DNA of 64,000 nt from Anagrus nilaparvatae (Eukaryota; Arthropoda; Insecta; Hymenoptera; Mymaridae), in NCBI GenBank assembly GCA_022575985.1, contig JAKSXM010000263.1:13434001-13498000 (forward strand), read 5' to 3'. Below are positions 1 through 11,252 of the stretch, piece after piece. The first letter of the stretch is position 1, and each line of letters begins with the position of its first letter. Both the position numbers and the translations under genes were made by a program. Below the pieces are notes generated by a model that saw only the letters and a program-made list of their open reading frames with translations, had not been told where the DNA came from and did not search any database.

Positions 1-1
1 T

Positions 2-1645
2 ACTGTTTTAAATTATGAAATTGTAAAACATTCTGACACAAATCTCACAGGTAAAGGAGTTATTGGTGAACTTTGCAAAATAAAAGGCAATAATAAACAA
101 TATAAAGAACTGACAAAAGAAGCCATGATGTACTTAAAAAAATGTTTTGCTTATTGTATAACTCAAAATCTTAGTATAGTACCAGAATTAAAAAAAGCTA
201 TTCTAAATATCACAGAACATGTTTTCAATAAACATAATGGTTGTTCGATAGCCTGGTGTAGATTTTTGAAAAATCCTGGGACTTGTAGACAAAGAGTTAT
301 TAATGATGGTTTTAAGAATCCAGATTTATATGAATAATTGAAAACATTGTTTGGAGAACTTGCTGAAAATGCTGAAAAGTTTTCAGTTGGAGTTTCTAGC
401 AATGGGAACGAAAGTTTCAATAATATGTTCATAAGTAGAGCTTCAAAAAGTAGATGGTTCATCAATTTTTGGTCCTACAAGATTAGCTTTTACAGTGAAT
501 AAAAAAAGTGAAGGTGATGAATTTATTAGTGAATATTATAAAAATCTTGAAATGTCACCTGGAAAGCAGATAATGAAATATAATAGAATATTAACAAACC
601 AATCTAATAAATATTTGTTAAAATCTAAAACTCCTGCTTATAAAACCACGCGTTTGTTTAATAAGAAAAAGAAATCCATGCTTAGGAATAAAATTGAATC
701 AAATGAAGGATCTACTTATGAAACTGACATTGATCTTCTTGGCAAAATGGACATATCTGTTCCATTAGCAGACACACCTGCAGATATATCTCCAATAATG
801 GTTTTTTTTATCTTGAAACAGGCGGTACAGAAGCAACAGCAGATATTCTACAAATAGGTGTTAAATATGAATCCCAGGAGTTTAATGTTTATATAAAACC
901 AAGTAAAAAAATAAAGAAAGAAGCTACCAAAATCAATAATATCACTTACGAATTTGGTGTTTTAAAGCATCATAACAAGATAATAAATAGTAGAGATGTT
1001 TTTTGCTTACCAGAAGCTATGAAAAAGCTTTATAATTTTTTATGTACATTAAAAAAAAAAGAAATCTTAACGACTCATCAATGTGGATTTGACAGGCCTA
1101 AATTAATTGCTTCAATTAAAAAAACTTATATGCTAAAACATTTTCAATATGTTGTATATGGTTTCTGTGATACATTAGCATTTACTAGAAGTATTACAGG
1201 AAAAGCAGAAAGAGGAGATAATAAGCTAGAAAATCTAGCAAGAAATTTAAAAACAACTGTCAATGATGCTCATAACGCGATTGAAGATGTACGTATGCTA
1301 GAAGATGTTGCTATACAATTAGGTATTGAGCATGATGATATGATTAAGTCAGCTAAGACCTGGGACCAAGTGGTAAAAGAAGAAGAAAATGCAACAATTT
1401 GCAGGCAAGGTATAAGAAGTACAAGACTAATGAATTTAAAGTCGTGTACAACACCAGCAAAGAGAAAAAAAATTTTCCATGCAAATATTTTATTTACCAT
1501 TATTGTTGATGCGTACAAATTAACTAAATTTGAAGGATTAGTCAACCTTTTTGGAAAAAATGAAAATAATATTGTTGGAGTAACAAAAAGCTCTAAAGTT
1601 ATACAAAAAATATTTACTTACTTAGATAACTTACAATCTAACTAA
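2..1645 (+). pseudogene. Decayed transposon gene: Mutator-like N-part plus DEDDh exonuclease
   Basis: An open frame runs in from the window edge and stops at 335-337; the same frame reads on to about 460, where it shifts to the frame open through 857, and then shifts again to the frame ending at 1645. The last part is a DEDDh 3'-5' exonuclease: the Exo I region lies at about 803-830 (FF-LETGG with the Asp codon damaged), Exo II near 1073-1100 (THQCGFDRP) and Exo III near 1267-1290 (AHNAIEDV, where the usual HD is HN). The upstream part (GNESFNN, MSPGKQ) resembles the Mutator-like transposase domain that insect mobile genes fuse to such exonucleases; that link is from family memory and less certain. 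The shift at about 802-811 fits loss of one G from the catalytic Asp codon after a run of eight T. It is not functional. It lies downstream of both MED13 exons, in the next MED13 intron. Confidence 0.55.
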
Positions 1646-1982
1646 TAAAAAAAGTTATAAATATTTTAATAAAGTTACCTCATTTAAATTTTATTATAAT
1701 AAAATAATCGTTTATCACATTTTATTATAATTTAACTTATCATATTAGATATTAACAGATATTAATTTTAAGGTGCATCATACATGTAATCATTAAAAAC
1801 AACTTAAATTTGTTGTTTGCCTTTTATTGATTTATATATTGAATAAAAAAAATTTTTCACAATATTCATGATTTTTTATTATATAATATGATGAATTCAT
1901 AAGAACTATTTTTTCAAATTTAAATAAATATTCTAATAAATAATCAAGTGAAATGACAATATGCATAAATAACTTTAATTTT
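1646..1982. other. AT-rich spacer, no gene seen
   Basis: Very AT-rich intronic sequence between the exonuclease pseudogene and the piggyBac-type element. I see no ORF, RNA gene or clear repeat here. Confidence 0.5.
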
Positions 1983-1986
1983 TTAA

Positions 1987-4322
1987 GGGTACTTATACTA
2001 TATTTTGTCGTGTTTTTTAGGTAAGGATTCTGAAGAAACGTTTACACATATTTGAGTAAATATTTTTTTATTAGTTTACATATGTATTAAAATATACAAA
2101 AAAAAATTTTTTTAGTTTTCTGTGACGTCACTTCCGCGTCACATGTGCGTAAACGAAGCAGTAAAAAAAAAACGGTGTGCACGATGCTGAGAGATAATGT
2201 TATCTAAAAAAAAAAAAAAATTTTTTTACAAGAGTTTAAACCTTAAATAACAGACTGATTTCGAGTTTTTTCCAAAAAATTAATTAGAAACAAAATGGTG
2301 GCTCCGGAAAGAAAAAAGTCAAAAAAAAGCCTAAAATTTTCGGACCAATTTAGCTGTAAAAAATTTTTGAGGACTTAAGGTCTTAAGAGCGGTAGAATTA
2401 AAATGCAAAAAAAAAGCTGAAACTTGGATAAAGTAAAGTAAATATAATTTAATTTTACACGTATTTTTTTTTTTTATAATTGACCGAAAAGTTTTTGAGA
2501 AAATAAATAAATAAAAAATAAATTAACACAGGCTCTTATGGGAAATTTTAAAAAATGAAAAAAAAGCATTTAAAATACAAAACTTAGATATCTTTTTTTA
2601 TGAGTTGATAAATAATGTCCTAATAAATAAAATGATACCTTAAAATTTACAATCGACCGTCATTTTTTATGGTTTTACTTAAAAATGTATAAAAAATTAA
2701 CGTTTATTCTGCTATTTAGGTAGAGTCATTTATTATATTTTTTTATTTATTTATTTTCTTTATAAATAATTAAATAATATTGTTTAAATAATAAATAATT
2801 CATTTAATGCCAAAATTAAGTTAATAAAATTCATTTTTAAGCTTTGAATAGTAATAATTAAGTAATATTGAAAAAACTTTTTTATTTATTTAAAGTTGCA
2901 ATCCGTATTTTTTTACATGAGTAAGACAAGGATGCCGATAGGCAAAATCCTAACGCTCTTAAGACCTTAAGGCCCCCTTTTCAAAAATTAAAATTCGTAA
3001 TGCACTTTTTTTTATTTCATTTTCTTGCTTAAAAACATTTCAAGAGTGTATAAAAAAATTTTCAAGCAAAAAGAAATATATGTTTTTGAGATATTTTGAT
3101 TTTTATGGGACGGATTCATATGAAAACATAAGCATTTAAAAACTTTAAACGCGTTTATCTCAAAACTACTTTTTTAAATCGGTTCCAGTTCTAACTCAAA
3201 AACTTATTCAGCTATTGACCTAAATCTCGGTGCGTTTTATTTGTAATTGTAGTGCCAAGTGCTGGAACTAGAAGATCAGAAAAAAGTTGATTAGAAAATT
3301 TTTTATTGACCATATTAGGTGTTTTTTTTTACTTAAAAATCTCCATTTTTTGTTTTTGGCGCACCAAATGGTCAATTTTTGGAATTTTTGCAAACTTTTA
3401 GTTCCAGCACTTGAGAAGTGTTTAGGGAATAAAATGCTCTTTTATTTTTTTGTTTCGAATGTCCACAATAGGCGCTAGGTGTGGAACCGTTTTTTACTTT
3501 TTTTTTTCAGCCTCTACTTTGACGCCCTCTATAAAATGTAAAAAATTTGGAAAATAAAAATGGTAATTTTTTTTGTATTCTTTGATAGTTTTGTAACAAT
3601 TTAAAAAAAAATTTGAAGTTCTTGTATAATAAAATAACTAAAAAAAAAGATGTTTAAAATTCATTAAAATTACACAAAATAATGAAAAGAGGGCCTTAAA
3701 AAAAAAAAACTCGAAGTCAGTTTGTCATATTTTTTTAATTACTCAGCAATTTATGAGTAAATCGGTAAGGTATTTATTGCGCAATCATGCACACCGATTT
3801 GAAAAAACCTGTTTTGAGAAAAACGCGTTCAAAGTTTCAAAACCAATTTTTCGGTACTTTTTTGTTAATTTTAATGATTAAGTTAATTTTTTTTTTAATT
3901 TTTTTTTAAATTAATTCAGAAAAACTCATAACAAAGAAATATAGACCATAGTCATAAGAATCGGTCAAGTATTTTCGCATATATGTTAAGTAGAAGGAAT
4001 AAAAACGTTGTTTAAAAAAAAAAACAAAATTTTTTTTTTGTTGATAAAAATAAATTTTTTTTTTTTTTAACTTACCAGTCGTCTGCAATCCCGGGTGTAT
4101 ACAACAACCGTTCAGTTTCCTCGTATTCGACTTTATTTTTGACTTTTTTATTATATTTAAGAAAAAAAAAATTGACCGCGCTCGCAAAATACGCTAAAAA
4201 GTATACTTAGAGTAGGAATTTTGAAATAATAATTTTTTTGCATACTTTTGAGACATATATGAAGTGATTTATGAACACAAAAAATTTCGTTTTCCAAAAA
4301 AAAAACTATAGTATAAGTACCC
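1987..4322. mobile_element. piggyBac-type non-autonomous DNA transposon (2.34 kb)
   Basis: The terminal inverted repeat GGGTACTTATACTATA at 1987-2002 is matched perfectly in inverse orientation at 4307-4322. Each end is flanked directly by TTAA (1983-1986 and 4323-4326), the hallmark target duplication of piggyBac elements, whose termini also start with GGG/CCC. The interior has no transposase: the only ORFs are short AT-rich ones. It contains a smaller inverted pair, CTTAAGGTCTTAAGAGC near 2374 and GCTCTTAAGACCTTAAG near 2953. Autonomous piggyBac elements have a similar length but encode a transposase of about 600 residues, so this copy is either non-autonomous or too decayed to recognise. 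Confidence 0.75.
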
Positions 4323-4326
4323 TTAA

Positions 4327-4870
4327 TTCAGGAAATTTAAATTCAAATTGTTTTATAAATAAAAATAAAAAATATATAAATTTAGTAGAAGTATTTCTAT
4401 ATCCAAGGAATCTTCTATATATAGCGTTATAGCATGAGTAATTAATAAGCATCAATACATATAAAGAAAAGAACCGCGTGTCACACTATAGAAAAACATT
4501 ATACTGCGCAGACGTGAAAAGGTATGGACGATATACTATTTCCTGCAAAGATTCGTATTTTTTTAACTTTCTTATAAATATTGTAGCTCAAAACCAACCA
4601 GTTGTAAAAAAATATTTTTGAATTTTTAAATTAATTTTTTAATACTTCTATTAATTAGAAAGAAATCTTTTCCTCGGAAGTTATTGAAACTTTTGTTTAA
4701 AAAAAAGATCTCCATAAGAATCGTTAAAAATACATGTTATTTTTCTAAAATTGTGAAATTTTATTTTCTTTGTATCACGGTAAATAACCAACCCAAGGTT
4801 CTGAAAATTTATCAGTAGATTTATACAATTATAAACAACATTTTTGCCAAATATTATCTATAAGCTAAAC
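4327..4870. other. AT-rich intronic spacer
   Basis: No ORF, RNA gene or repeat that I can support between the right TTAA of the piggyBac-type element and the Helitron remnant. Short A and T runs only. Confidence 0.4.
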
Positions 4871-4872
4871 TC

Positions 4873-5664
4873 ACCCCCGCAGAGTGATTGAATTATTGTG
4901 ATACTATATTTTTATAATCACTTGCAAGGCGTACCACAGTGTAGTAAAAAAAAAATGTGGCCAAAAATCGGCTTCAACGCAATTTCTTATGAAAAAAAAT
5001 TCTGCTGGATGGAAAATGACCGTTTTTGTGTATACTAAATAATAGGCTACCGAGATCCGAAAAAAAAAAATTTTTTTTAAATTTTTTTAGCTGCTGAATG
5101 AAAAAAAAAATCTGTTTTTTACCATAAAAAGGTAAAATATTTATAGTTTCAAAATAAAAAAAAAATTTTTTAGGTACAACTCTGTATTAAAATATGCACA
5201 TAAATGATAAATAAACCTAAAAAAAGTGTATTAGTATAATTTTAGATGGTTGTATGTAGTGTAAAGATGTGTTAGTCAACATGCAATTTGCAATTTGGTC
5301 AAAATATTTTTAAAAAAATGAAAAATTTGATTTTTCTATTTTTACTTATATTTTAAACTTAAACAAAGTATAAAAAATATAGATTATATAAAAACATAAA
5401 AAAAAACAACTTTATAATAGTTGGTTAAATATAAAAAAAACCGCATTGGCCCAAAAGGACCACATTGGCCCAAAAGGACCACTTTGGCCCAATAGGTTCA
5501 CTTTGGCCCAAAAGGTTTATTTTGGCCCAAAAGGACCACATTGGTCCAAAAGGACCATTTTGGCCCAAAAGGACCACATTGGCCCAAAAGGTCCATGTGG
5601 CCCAAAGAGCTCAGGTGACAGCGGCGACGTCAGCGGCAGCGTTTATAACTTTATAATTTATAGA
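4873..5664 (-). mobile_element. Helitron, 3' terminus lost
   Basis: Read on the minus strand the element starts with TC at 5664 followed by a TATAAATTATAAAG-type 5' terminus, then a GC-triplet stretch (5611-5640) and a tandem array of about 19 bp units built on TGGCCCAAAAGG (5446-5605). A unique body then ends at CACTCTGCGGGGG (about 4873). The body (4880-5390) matches the Helitron bodies at 49134-49430 and 49545-49725, including GGCGTACCACAGTGTAG and the GATGGTTGTATGTA segment. The hairpin and CTAG end seen in those copies are missing, so the 3' end is truncated. No Rep/helicase gene: non-autonomous. Confidence 0.7.
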
Positions 5665-5677
5665 TATATATACCTAG

Positions 5678-6790
5678 TATATGGGTAGTTCCAGTACTTT
5701 TTGTACAGATTAGGGCGCATCCATGTCACCGATTGAGCTCTAATTTTAGGGTATAGGTTGGGGTAATAAAAAGGACTTCATATAAAGTTTTAGACCTCTA
5801 ACATCTCAAGGGTCCGAAATATGGCCGTTTAAAGGTCCAAAAATAGCCCATTTTCAAAATAACGCCATTCCTTTGAATTTACTTCAAATTTCATCTTATT
5901 GGTCGCATTTGAACCGGTAAAAGTTCTACTTTATGAAAAAAATTTTAGCTTATAGCATTTTTTCAACATAATAAACTCATTTATAACCATTTGATGTAAT
6001 TTGTGTTCCTAATGTATTGAACTCCCCTTGTTAAATTGATTTTACAGCTTGAAAATATGTATAATAAGTCAAAAATTACGTATTGTATAAAATTGAAAAA
6101 AATGGTTATAAACGTGTACAAATGAAAAATATTTGGGCATATAATAATTAATGGAGTTTTATTTGCTTGGAAAAATATATTTTATGAGATAAAAATAAAA
6201 TAGACAAAATATTTAAGATAGAAAAGTATAATTACTTCATTTTAACAAGAATTAAAAAATTGGGACTCTCGGGTTCTATCATTGTAGCGCATTAAAATAA
6301 TTATTTAAGGGCATCTTAATGGTATGTAACAATTAATTTGGACTAAAAATTATCAATATTTACCAGTTTAACTCTTACATAGATTAAAAACAGCCTAAGA
6401 TGCAAGAAAAAGTAATAAAACCAAATTTGAAAAAAAGCAAAAAATAAAAACAGGTTTTCTAGCTTATAAATGTCAAAATATTGCTAAAAACCGATGCTGA
6501 ATCCTTTTTTCTATTAGTTTTGAACTTGTTTTAACTTGTTTTAAGCAAAAATCCCGAAAAATACCGTGAAAACCCCTAAAATAAAAATTTTCAAAAATCG
6601 GGTAGCTCAGTTACGAAAAAAGGCAGTTTTTGACATAAAAGTGGAAAAATCTTGTTGGCACCTATCTCCGATTTCTTGTTCACGATTTTTTTCGGTTTTC
6701 TGAAGGTTTAAACTACCAGAAAACACGTGTTATATCGATGTCCTTTCAAATTTTTTTTTTTCAGTTTTTTGTCCGAATTAAGTTGTAAAA
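5678..6790 (+). repeat. Diverged single arm of the large-palindrome element family
   Basis: From about 5678 to 5900 the sequence aligns by eye with the first 200 bp of the palindrome arm at 49817 onward: a GGG start after TATAT, a GCGCA/CCATG region, GAGCTC or GGGCTC, AGGG with GGGGTAATAAAAA, and the shared AAAGGTCCAAAAATAGC followed by TTTTCAAAA. No opposite arm is visible before the next Helitron at 6811, so this is either a half element or a copy too diverged to fold. The remainder to 6790 is AT-rich without ORFs that look coding. Confidence 0.45.
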
Positions 6791-6810
6791 AAAAAATAAT
6801 GCGTCATATA

Positions 6811-9320
6811 TCTCTATATATTATAAAGTTATAACCTCTGTCGAATGACACCTTTGGGACATTCTGACACTTTTGGGCCACACAAAATGGTACTTGTGGG
6901 CCAGTCTGACACTTTTAGGCCACGCAATATGGTACTTTTGGGACAGTCTGACACTTTTGGGCCACACAAAATGGTACTTTTGGTCCAGTCTGACACTTTT
7001 AGGCCACGCAATATGGTACTTTTGGGCCAGTCTGACACTTTTGGGCCACTCTGACACTTTTGGGTCAATCTGATACTATTTGGCCACTCTGACACTTTTG
7101 AGCCATTCTGACACTTTTGGGCTAATTTGATACTTTTGGGCCAATAAGGTACTACTGGACAAAACCGGCCCTTATGGGTCTAAGTGACTTTATTTTTTTT
7201 TATTTTTCAATTAATTATAAACCTATCAACGAATTTTAAAATAAAAGAAAACACACCGTGCTTGAACATAAAGGAAAGTTGACCTAAAATGACGACAAAA
7301 TCGGCTTGGGCAGAATTTTAATACATATTTTTTTACGTCGATTCCTTCCTACTAGAAAATCCGAGCTGCTCGTCTGCCCGACTTTCATGGGACCTATAAT
7401 TGCATATTTAAAGTTTTTTTAAATTAATGACTTAAATTGCCGCCAAAATTTTATTTCTTCATAAAAATAACTTCTATTGATCTCAAAAATTTTTTACAAG
7501 CCTCACACTTCCAAAAATTCCTTACTCGTTTCTTTTCATTGCTCTGTTTTCAAAATATGATAATTTAAGGTCAGAGTCCCAATTTAAGAATTTTTAAAAA
7601 AAGTCATTTTTATCATTATCTTTGAAATATTATATCTCGGAAACTATTCAATGAAAAGAGACGAGTAAAAATAGTTTAAAAAATTTAAGCTTATAGAAGA
7701 TTTTTCAGACCTATAAAACAAATTTTTATGAATAATTATATAATTTTAGCAATAATTTAAAAATTGGTCATTTTAGGCTAAAAATGGACCTTTAGTTTAT
7801 TTACTATAACGATGAAAGAATTAGTGTTAAAAAATTGCGGTTTGTAAAGTTACACTTACACCAAAAAAATAAAACTAACCAGAAGTTTTTTTTGCCGTTG
7901 AACGAATTAAAGCCCCTGTGTAATAATGGTCTACTTGCAATGACTTCAAATATTAGAAGAGGTTTTCCTTAAAAAAAATATTAATTTATTATAATAGGTA
8001 TATAATTTCATTTAGAAAAATTTATTATTATTAATACAATAAAAATTTTATTTGCGTTTTTGATTATATATAAAATAAGTTTGTCTTTATAAAAAATAGT
8101 CATTTAAAGTATTTTAGTGCCCTTTGAAAAATATTATGTAAAATAATTGAAGCGTCTAATACTTTTTCTATATTAAATATATTTTTTAAAAAATAAAAAA
8201 ACTTTTAAAAAACATATGTATAGGAATAAACCATTATAGACTACGAAAAAATCTTACAAGTTTAGTGAATAATAAAATTAATAAAAGATAAAATAAAATG
8301 TAATACCTATTTTTTTGTTAATAAAATTAAAAATTACTATTATTTGTAAAGACGAAATTATTTTATATATAATCAAAGGCAAATAAAATGTTTACTATAT
8401 TAATAATAATAAATTTTTCTAAATGAAATTATATACCTATTATAATAAATTAATATTTTTTTTAAGGAAAACCTCTTTTAATATTTGAAGTCATTGCAAG
8501 TAGACCATTATTACACAGGGGCTTTAATTGGTTCAACGGCAAAAAAAACTTCTGATTAGTTTTATTTTTTTGGTGTAAGTGTTACTTTTCAAGCCCTGTA
8601 AACCGCAATTTTATAACTTTAATTCTTTCATCGTTATAGTAAATAAACTAAAAGCCCATTTTTAGCCTAAAATGACCAATTTTTAAATTATTGCTAAAAT
8701 TATAATTATTCATAAAAATTTGTTTTATAGGTCTCAAAAATTTTCTATAAGCTTAATTTTTTTAAACAATTTTTACTCGTCTCTTTTCTTTGAATAGTTT
8801 CCGAGATATAATATTTCAAAGATAATGATAAAAATGACTTTTTTTAAAAATTCTTAAATTGGGACTCTGACTTTAAATTATCATATTTTGAAAACAGAGC
8901 AATGAAAAGAGACGAGTAAGAAATTGTTGGAAGCGTGAGGCTTGTAAAAAATTTTCGAGACCTATACAAGTTATTTTTATGAAGAAATAAAATTTTGGCG
9001 GCAATTTAAGTCATTAATTTAAAAAAACTTAAAATATGCAATTATAGGTCCCATGAAAGTCGGGCAGACGAGCAGCTCGGATTTTCTAGTAGGAAGGAAT
9101 CAACGTAAAAAAATATATATTAAATCTCTGCCCAACCCGATTTTGTCGTCATTTTAGGTCAACTTTCCGGTACGTTCAAGCACGGTGTGAAAAACAATAT
9201 AATCAATATTTTTAATTGAAAGTAATTATTAAAATTGTATTTAAAATTTTACATTTGTTGTTCTCATGACTAACCCACTTTTTCAATCACTCTAAGGGGG
9301 TTGGCGCACGAAGCGCGCAG
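6811..9320 (+). mobile_element. Helitron interrupted by a foldback element
   Basis: The 5' end is canonical: A followed by TCTCTATATATTATAAAG at 6811, then an array of about 20 bp units based on TCTGACACTTTTGGGCCA (6850-7150), then a body. The body is split at 7251/9190 by a 1.94 kb inverted-repeat insertion and resumes with CAATATAATCAATATTTTTAATTG, reaching the CACTCTAAGGGGGTTGGCGC 3' region at about 9290-9320. Two uninterrupted relatives (10738-11252 and 59225-59862, both minus) carry the same body without the insertion. The final GGGGCGGAGCCCC hairpin and CTAG are missing here; a TATATA tract follows directly. No replication-helicase gene: non-autonomous. Confidence 0.75.
7252..9189. mobile_element. 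Foldback element (1.94 kb) inserted in a Helitron
   Basis: CACACCGTGCTTGAAC at 7252 is mirrored by GTTCAAGCACGGTGTG ending at 9189. Arms of about 850 bp (7252 to about 8105 and about 8335 to 9189) match over nearly their whole length, leaving a loop of about 230 bp. Landmarks in both arms are GACGAGCAGCTCGGATTTTC, a TCGGGCAGACGAGC-type segment, ATTGCCGCCAAAATTTTA and CAATTAAAGCCCC-type segments. The uninterrupted Helitron copies give the empty site AAAGAAAAACAA; here the A run is duplicated on both sides, consistent with a 4-5 bp A-rich target duplication. No transposase ORF. Confidence 0.8.
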
Positions 9321-9332
9321 TATATATATATA

Positions 9333-10500
9333 TGTTACGGGTAGAGTCCGATCTCTGGATAATCCTAGGTCTATCCGGATAAACCTAGGACTATCCAAGC
9401 GGAGTTGGATAAAGTCCGATTCTTGATTTTTTTCATCTTTTTTGTTCAACTTTATCCGGCACCTCTTGGATAGTCATCAGATATTTCACCGTATTATTTT
9501 TTTATTTTATTTGTCATAATTTTATACTCAAATAATTTTTTGATTTAGTCAAATTAAATAATTCTATAAAGCAACTTTATTTTGAGAAACTCAGTTTCAG
9601 AAAAATGAACTTCAAACTCTCCAGCCTATGAACGTGACAACGAAAAATATTTGTAAAAACTGTGTTAATAACATTTCATACGAAATTTGTTCAAAAGAGT
9701 TTAGTATAAGTGATAATAGAAAAAGTGCAAAACGTGCATTAGATAATCAAGATTCAAAAATGATCAAAAGATCAAATTCTAAGTTTCTAAATTGCAAAGT
9801 TGGAGATACAGTCAGAGTGGGTATTCCTGATGTAGACAGAGGTCGCGGAGATTTTAGAAAAATATTAATGGCAATAATAGAAATCAACGATAACGGATTG
9901 TATAAATTAGCTAATTATCATGGAACAATAGAAGAAAAATTTTCGCGAAATCAATTTACACCTACGAATGCAAACCACATAGATGAAGAAAACTTTACGC
10001 CAACTTGCAATAATGGCATCTAAATTTGGTGGTCAAGGCTTTCAAAGGTGTAACTGCAAACAAGGTTGCAAAACTAATAAATGCAAGTGCAAATCAAATG
10101 GACTCGAATGTAACTCAAAATGTCACAGCAGTTTGTCTTGTATAAATAAATAAAAATAAATTTATATATTGTAGCTAAAATATTGTATTTTGTATTTTTT
10201 TTATATTTAAGTTGACTAAATCAAAAAATTATTTGAGTATAAAATTATGACAAATAAAATAAAAAAATAATACGGTGAAATAATTTTTTTCTTTTGTTCA
10301 CATTTTTTACGAATCGGACTTTATCCAAGCTTCTTGGATAATCCTAGGACTATCCAAGCGGTGCCGGATAAAGTTGAACAAAAAAGATGAAAAAAATCAA
10401 GAATCGGACTTTATCCAACTCCGCTTGGATAGTCCTAGGTTTATCCGGATAGACCTAGGACTATCCAGAGATCGGACTCTACCCGTAACATACATATATA
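9333..10500 (+). mobile_element. Ginger-like (integrase-type) DNA transposon, internally deleted
   Basis: Long terminal inverted repeats: TGTTACGGGTAGAGTC at 9333 and its mirror ending at 10500, followed by shared subterminal blocks (TCTGGATA, CCTAGGACTATCC, GATAAAGTCCGATTCTTG, GTTCAACTTTATCCGG and a CACCGTATTATTTTTTTA to TGATTTAGTC segment) that continue for some 220 bp per side with about 60 bp extra in the right arm. Flanks are TATA and TACA. The enclosed gene remnant (9628-10153) is the C-terminal end of an integrase-type transposase of the KRBA2/SCAND3-related kind, which fits Ginger elements with TGT...ACA ends. The integrase core is absent, so this copy cannot move itself. Confidence 0.6.
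9628..10153 (+). pseudogene. C-terminal part of a KRBA2-like integrase transposase
   Basis: A 131-codon ORF (9628-10023) is followed, one frame over, by a 46-codon ORF (10013-10153). The first carries VGDTVRVGIPDVDRGRGDFR at about residues 58-77, then GLYKLANYHG and KFSRNQF, the small beta-rich domain after the integrase core in KRBA2/SCAND3-related transposases. The second is a cysteine cluster (CNCKQGC, CKCKSNGLEC, CHSSLSC) that ends those proteins. The two frames overlap by 11 bases, so a single frameshift separates them. The catalytic DDE core that should precede them is missing, replaced by the left inverted repeat. Family assignment is from memory of conserved motifs. Confidence 0.6.
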
Positions 10501-10504
10501 TACA

Positions 10505-10737
10505 CTAGGGGGCTCCGCCCCTGCTTCGCACGCCAATCCCCGTCGAGTGACTGAGGTAGTGTGAAGTTTTACATTCTGATTCGAGACATAATTTTGTATG
10601 GGTTTTTAGAATTTTTGTATACCCGCCTTCCTACAGTATCGACGGAAACAACAGCTTATTAGACGTCTGAAACAACGTCTAAAAAGACGTTTGAATAAGG
10701 TTTTAAACATAGTAAATTATATGTATATATATATATA
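10505..10737 (-). mobile_element. Helitron 3' end fragment
   Basis: On the minus strand the sequence ends with a GC-rich stem (GGGGCGGAGCCCCCTAG) and CTAG at 10508-10505, followed by T, a canonical Helitron 3' terminus. Upstream it keeps a CACTCGACGGGGATTGGCG motif like the other copies, then about 200 bp of body (10560-10725) not shared with them. No 5' end is present before the next Helitron begins at 10738. Confidence 0.6.
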
Positions 10738-11252
10738 CTAGGGGGCTCCGCTCCGATTGAAAAAGATGGTTAGTCATGAGAACAACAAATGTAAAATTTA
10801 AAATACAATTTTAATAATTACTTTCAATTAAAAATATTGATTATATTGTTTTTCTTTTATTTTAAAATTCGTAAATAGGTTTATAATTAATTGATTTATC
10901 GACTTAAAAGTAAAAAAAAATAAAATCACTTAGACCCACAAGGGCCGGTTTTGCCCAGTAGTATCTTATTGGCCCAAAAGTATCAAATTAGCCCAAAAGT
11001 GTCAATAACTAAGAAAATGAAAAATTTTATTATACCCCATAAGGTTCACTTACACCCACAAGGTCCGCTTTCGCCCAATAGTACCATATTGGCACAAAAG
11101 TGTCAGATTGGCCCAAAAAAAAAGAATGGCCCAAAGGTGTCAGATTGGCCAAAAAGTGTCAGAATGGCCCAAAAGTGTCAGAGTGGCCCAAAAGTGTCAG
11201 ATTGGCCCAAAGGTGTCAGCGGCGACAGCGGTTATAACTTTATAATATATAG
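10738..11252 (-). mobile_element. Non-autonomous Helitron (about 515 bp)
   Basis: CTAG at 10738-10741 with a shortened 3' hairpin, body identical in order to the 59225-59862 copy (GTCATGAGAACAACAAATG, the CAATATAATCAATATT segment, CACTTAGACCCACAAGGGC), then a tandem array on GGCCCAAAAGTGTCAGA (10970-11215), a short GCGGCGACAGCGG tract and GTTATAACTTTATAATATATAG. The last bases of the 5' terminus (expected GAGA) are altered. It gives an empty-site reference for the foldback insertion at 7252. Confidence 0.7.

Noticed and set aside
5446..5688. ORFs of 60-80 codons over the 19 bp arrays (also 6821-7095, 10951-11343, 48876-49123, 59470-59897)
   Set aside because: They are translations of Helitron tandem arrays; unit length variation gives open frames on both strands, and no copy keeps the same protein.
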